Shown here: positions 60,136-64,000 of the stretch, piece by piece | Position numbering within the stretch: position 1 is the stretch's first letter | How the letters are laid out: each line of letters opens with the position of its first letter | Source: Armillaria gallica | Taxonomy: Eukaryota; Basidiomycota; Agaricomycetes; Agaricales; Physalacriaceae | DNA: 64,000 nt | Direction: 5' to 3' | Assembly (NCBI GenBank): GCA_037576215.1 | Contig: JBANDB010000008.1 | Location: 1,922,001 to 1,986,000 of the forward strand | The notes under the pieces: model-generated | What the model was told of the DNA's origin: nothing | Seen by the model: only the letters and a program-made list of their open reading frames with translations | Databases searched by the model: none | Made by a program: the position numbers and the translations under genes

Positions 60136-62104
60136 CTGTCCGTCTGTGGCGAAACGAAGCACATTCATTCCAGTCGTCTGTGCGACGCGAACCTCCAGGT
60201 TGCCCTGCGCATACTTACTGCCTGTGGCAACGTCTTGGGTGTTTTGGCGTTGCGTTATGCTTTCGGTTCAAGCTTAGCATTCTTAGCGCTTCGCAGGTGA
60301 CAGAAACGACAGTGATGAAGGGGTGTACCGTCCAAAGACATGTTGTTTGGAGGATGTAAAAGGCATCTGTCCCACGGCACGTCGTGATAACTCGGACCTC
60401 GGCATCGGGATATAATGCATAGATCATGGTATAATGAAAAAGGAGAAGAGGTTAATCACAGTTATACGACCCTTGCTCGTAGTAGACCGGGAGCAGAAAG
60501 GTGGCGTCCGGTAAACAACTTGAACACGGAACACAAAACATCAGCTTTTTCTACAATCATTGCAAATACGGCCTTCGCGAATATCCAAATGATAACCCTC
60601 GATACCCTTTCTAAGACGAGGTTACTGTCGATAACAAGCAGCATCACTCGTCCGGAGGTGAACGTCATCGCCGGTTCAGCTGAAACGAGGACCCCGCAAG
60701 CCACGGTGTGGCAAGTATGAAAATCGATTTGTCGCGTGCCTACCGACGTGCACAGTTGAATGCGAGTTCCTGGAGGTCAGGACAACCTATATAGGACAAA
60801 CGGAATTGATTCGCCGAGGTCTTGCTACTATGGTAGGAAGCAATATATTCGAAGGACTTCTGTTTGGTGTGATTTAGAAAGACCTGGGATTGAACTGTAC
60901 GAGAAGTTCAAGTTGGAACTAACTTACCCAGGTACCGGGGGTTTTCCAAGCAAAGCTACGCGTGGTGTGGCGTTGATCGAAGACGGAGGAGGGGCCGACT
61001 TGACTGACCCGAAAGATAGTCTCGGTGTCAATGAGGATCAAGAGGTGTGTTACTATTTCGCAGGACGTCTGGCACCGGATGGAATGGTTGTAGCATCCAT
61101 CTTGATCGAACCCTGGAGGTCAAAGCCGTGGACACGGAGGACATTATGGGGTGCAATCCTTATGAGAAGTAGAAAATAGGAAGAAATCAGGTAGCTATAG
61201 CAGAAAGGCAAATCGCAAATACCGATGGGTCTACTTACATGAGTAAGGGATGATTTCGGCGCAGTAACCGCAACATGAATTAGGTTCTTAGCATATGACA
61301 TTTAGGTTAGGAATCCTATTCCATACATTTATTTTTGGGATCTGATAAGAGGGGAAAATGACGATCGAAAAAATACAGCATCGCGGAGATCAATCTCAGT
61401 TGGCTCAAGCGAGTCGACTACAGGTCTTAGACCCATCTAGAGACTGTCGTCGTAGGCCGAAGTCCCTGCTAATAGGACCTGTCATCGAGGGCCGAAAGAG
61501 AATATGAAATGCACCAATTTATCCCATAAGACATCGCTGTCGATGCTAAAATTGTGGTCGAACGGCAGGGAACGACCAACCAGATTGCGTATAGATGGTC
61601 GGGACTCGGGAGGCGGAGGCATTACAGCCACCGCCAGATGAGGCAATCGCATGGCCTTTTCGGGTCAGACATTACCTGACTTGTGCCATCGAGTTGCTCA
61701 AAATACCACAAATACCCTCGTGCGTTCGTAGATTGAACTCGTGTCTTTAATACATGTATCGTCGCCGATCTACGGGGATCATCTGGATTTTCGAATTAAA
61801 CTTGATGCTGTTTTTGGATCTTTGGCTTGGATGCTTCTGTCGGCAGGCCTGCCTTGATGACGTTCCAAGGGGAAATTCGAGGTCGTACATACATGTACAT
61901 TCATGAGAAGCGTGATCTGATCCTAGCAGACACCATCACGAGCCGGGATACGGGGAATGCTTGAGCTTTGCTAGGCACCACGATACTCCTCAGAAACTTT
62001 CCCGGGCAAACACGTTCTCAGAATTATCAATGTCTTCGGCCAAGGGTGGATGGCAGCCGGTAGTGATCCTTGCCAAAAATGGAGGCGCCATTCAACGCGA
62101 CAGG
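60136..62104. other. Intergenic, no recognised gene
   Basis: A + strand frame at 60760-61179 is open for 139 codons (GIELYEKFKLELTYPGTGGF) but matches nothing I know and lacks any supporting context. The rest shows only short frames. Confidence 0.45.
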
Positions 62105-62112
62105 TATAAAAG
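62105..62112 (+). promoter_or_regulatory. TATA box of the Cys-rich gene
   Basis: TATAAAAG lies 70 bases before the ATG at 62175 and is followed by a pyrimidine-rich leader (cttccctctctcttctct). The spacing suits a strongly expressed fungal promoter. Confidence 0.6.
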
Positions 62113-62174
62113 CCTGCTATGTTGACACCCCACTTCATCCCATTCTACAAGGTCTTCCCTCTCTCTTCTCTACA

Positions 62175-62718
62175 ATGTGTTACTACCGACAGTGAGCGTC
62201 GTCGTCCCCATCCCCTCTCCTTTGTTGCTGACTTCCATCCTTAGAGTCCGAAACGTCTACACAAGGTCAGTGTCGCGTCGCGTCTCCTTCGTTGACTGTA
62301 ATGCTCACCTACCTTCAAGATGTGGTCACGGTGTTACTTTGGTACGTATCATCGTAAGTATGCCTCGGCTCTGCTGATAACTGTACTCGTCTCGCCAGCC
62401 GGATCAGGAGGTATGACATTAATTAGGCACTCGCGAGGAAATACTGACTGGGTGCATAGATACGATGCAATCTTGTCAATTGCAAATTCAGCACTACGCA
62501 CCCTGGCCATTGCAGGCCACCGACTTGCACCAAGAACTGTTGGCAATAGTGAGTGTCTGGATACCCGACTCCGCGCGTCACCGTTTCTAACGTACCCATA
62601 CAGCCGACAATACCCTCAACAATATTGTTTGTTTTCATTCCTCAGTGGCGAGCTCATCTGACGTATGTTGTCTCTAGCGCCTAATATTGACGGTTATTGC
62701 CCGCAATGCCGGAGATAG
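62175..62718 (+). CDS. 74-residue Cys-rich protein encoded by seven tiny exons
   Basis: No single frame is open across this gene. Splicing at gt..ag sites gives exons 62175-62191, 62245-62265, 62320-62341, 62399-62410 (12 nt), 62460-62548, 62604-62626 and 62678-62718. The sum is 225 nt, exactly 75 codons with the stop. The product begins MCYYRQVRNVYTRCGHGVTL, continues PDQE-IRCNLVNCKF, HCRPPTCTKNCWQYRQYPQQ and YSPNIDGYCPQC, and ends RR. It has nine or more Cys in CxxxxC and CxxC-like spacing plus His, so metal binding or disulfides are likely. The MCxxR..CGH start and the NIDxxCPxC end match a short conserved protein family of mushrooms that I know only as hypothetical. No signal peptide was seen, so it is probably intracellular. 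Confidence 0.72.
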
Positions 62719-63011
62719 GCAACGTGGGCACCCTCGAAGCCCCGCTGTACCCAACTGTCTGGCGCATTTTTGACGCTAAATGATATGTTATATACGCGAC
62801 ACGCTTACTAGTCACTTCTAATAATTTGGTTCATCAAAGAACGAATATGTAATACATCATATCTATTCTCTTATCATACAAGGAAGTCGGATCTCAACAA
62901 AGGAACAGGAAGGAACGCTACTCCACCGAGCGTATGATCAAATTCTCCCAAGTCGATAATGACAAACCGGAGCGAAAGCCAAGGGAAGAGATCTCATGGA
63001 ACCTCGGGCAA

Positions 63012-63484
63012 TCAATCATCCACAATGTTATGTTTTTTCTTGAGCTGAGCCAGCTCCTCTTCTCTCCGAGCAAGGTCAGCTTTTGCTGCGGCGGCGTCTT
63101 GCTTAGCCGGCATGTGGTAGAGCACGACGATATAACGTTCTTGGAGATGAAATCCGTTCAGATGATCAAGAGCATTCTTAGCCTGGCGTTCGACAACTCA
63201 GCCGTGGTCACCGGGAGAGAAGAGAAACGCACGCACGTCCATAACATCATCAAATACGACGAACGCCGTGCCCTTCGTTTTTTGTTCATTCCCTATCCGT
63301 ATTTGTCGAATTGTTCCATAGCGTCCGAACAAATCATATAAATCCTCCCCGGTGATTTGGTAGTTGAGATTTTTTACGAATAGGATGCGATTAGCGCCTG
63401 GGGGAAGCTATAGGAGCCGATTGTCAGCTGAGCGGTGTTCTAATGGAATACAATGTCACTTACCGCTGGGCGTGGCACGGACAT
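63012..63484 (-). CDS. Splicing factor SF3B6 (p14)
   Basis: U2 snRNP subunit that sits at the branch-point adenosine. It has 121 residues in three exons starting MSVPRPA (63484). The RRM has RNP2 ILFVKNL and RNP1-like KGTAFVVF, with ITGEDLYDLFGRYGTIRQIR between and, after an intron, AKNALDHLNGFHLQERYIVV. The C-terminal helix ARREEELAQLKKKHNIVDD ends at 63012. The length matches human p14 (about 125). The Tyr of RYIVVLYH corresponds to the conserved segment of the family. The + strand frame at 62934-63341 is an antisense shadow. Confidence 0.92.
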
Positions 63485-64000
63485 GATGACGGTTAACAAC
63501 TGAGAAAAGAACGATCTTGTTTGCCAAGCAACAGAATCACAAATACCGGCGCCTTTCCTTACTGGGATTCCTGCGCCTCAGAGCTCTGGCAATTGCCATC
63601 GAAGTTCACACAAGTTTCCACCAATAGTTCACCGATACCGCACAGGCGACATTTTACTCAAACTATATTTCTCTTTTGGTTTCTTTGAATAAAATTTCTC
63701 ATCCGAACAAGCTTGCGCCTTTCTGTCGGTATCAGCGTCCCGAATGGCCTGGCCACGGGTATCATTGAAAAAAATTTGACCCAAGTCGATGGTATATGCG
63801 GCGGGGCGCAGCATCGCAACAGTCACTACGCGGCTAGTGACCTTCAGATGGGGCAATGGCGCCTGACACAGCAGGGATCCCGGTGACGACGTCGTAGTGC
63901 TTAAGATATCGGTGCCCATGGCTACTCGTGTGCCTCAAATCTCTTTAAAGTGACATGGCCCGCCTTTTTTCTTTTCCCCTCGCAACAGTGCTGGTCACTT
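63485..64000. other. Right edge, no firmly recognised gene
   Basis: It contains the promoter of the SF3B6-like gene. A minus frame at 63919-63629 (96 codons, starting MGTDILSTTTSSPG) is open but unrecognised. Confidence 0.45.

Noticed and set aside
60760..61179. 139-codon ORF
   Set aside because: Same reasons; open by chance at this length is plausible in this composition.
62320..62661. 113-codon ORF over the Cys-rich gene
   Set aside because: It crosses several introns, and the spliced seven-exon product fits a conserved pattern far better.

Overview
The window is nuclear DNA of a mushroom-forming basidiomycete (Agaricomycetes). Genes are split by many 45-80 nt introns with CTRAY-type branch points. 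Several families are typical of these fungi: FunK1 kinases, TKL-type kinases, HET proteins, F-box proteins with a C-terminal C2H2-like or beta-propeller-like half, a CcmS-related Gly/Trp-rich protein, and a tiny intron-dense Cys-rich protein. No species can be named from the sequence alone.

The left part (1-20 kb) is accessory and turning over. It holds an intact F-box/C2H2-like gene (464-2969). A ~1.5 kb segment carrying a second F-box gene is present twice (about 3.2-4.76 and 7.4-8.94 kb). The right copy is a complete gene (7548-9028). The left copy has lost its F-box, has a 1-nt deletion, and is joined directly to the 3' part of a TKL-type kinase gene (about 4762-6678) that itself carries an in-frame stop. 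A HET-domain fragment with a frameshift (9646-10657) comes next. Then three FunK1 kinase copies lie in tandem on the minus strand: one damaged (11280-13952), one intact (14565-17424) and one that has lost its catalytic core (18265-19700).

The central part (20-49.9 kb) is mostly conserved housekeeping genes: TPT1 tRNA 2'-phosphotransferase, a p24 cargo receptor, RanBP1, mitochondrial ClpX, the osmosensor SHO1, a CcmS-related protein, MPDU1 (PQ-loop), a secreted fruit-body-type protein, a single-pass membrane protein, homoisocitrate dehydrogenase, Cdt2, dihydroorotase and a kinesin-8. It is interrupted at 27.7-32.4 kb by a second TKL-kinase locus. There a TKL domain, broken by a stop and a frameshift, is joined in one gene model to a STE20/STRAD-like pseudokinase. 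An F-box/LRR-like gene follows.

The right part has an 8-kb stretch without recognisable genes (49.9-57.96 kb), an RRN11/LAA2-like divergent pair (57.96-60.1 kb), and another sparse stretch. A 74-residue Cys-rich gene built from seven exons (62175-62718) and the U2 snRNP protein SF3B6 (63012-63484) close the window.

The housekeeping genes are strikingly often head-to-head: six divergent pairs share intergenic regions of about 90-310 bp. The accessory families (F-box for ubiquitin ligases, TKL and FunK1 kinases, HET) are all signalling or self/non-self type families. Nothing in the sequence proves that they act together, and most copies here are damaged.
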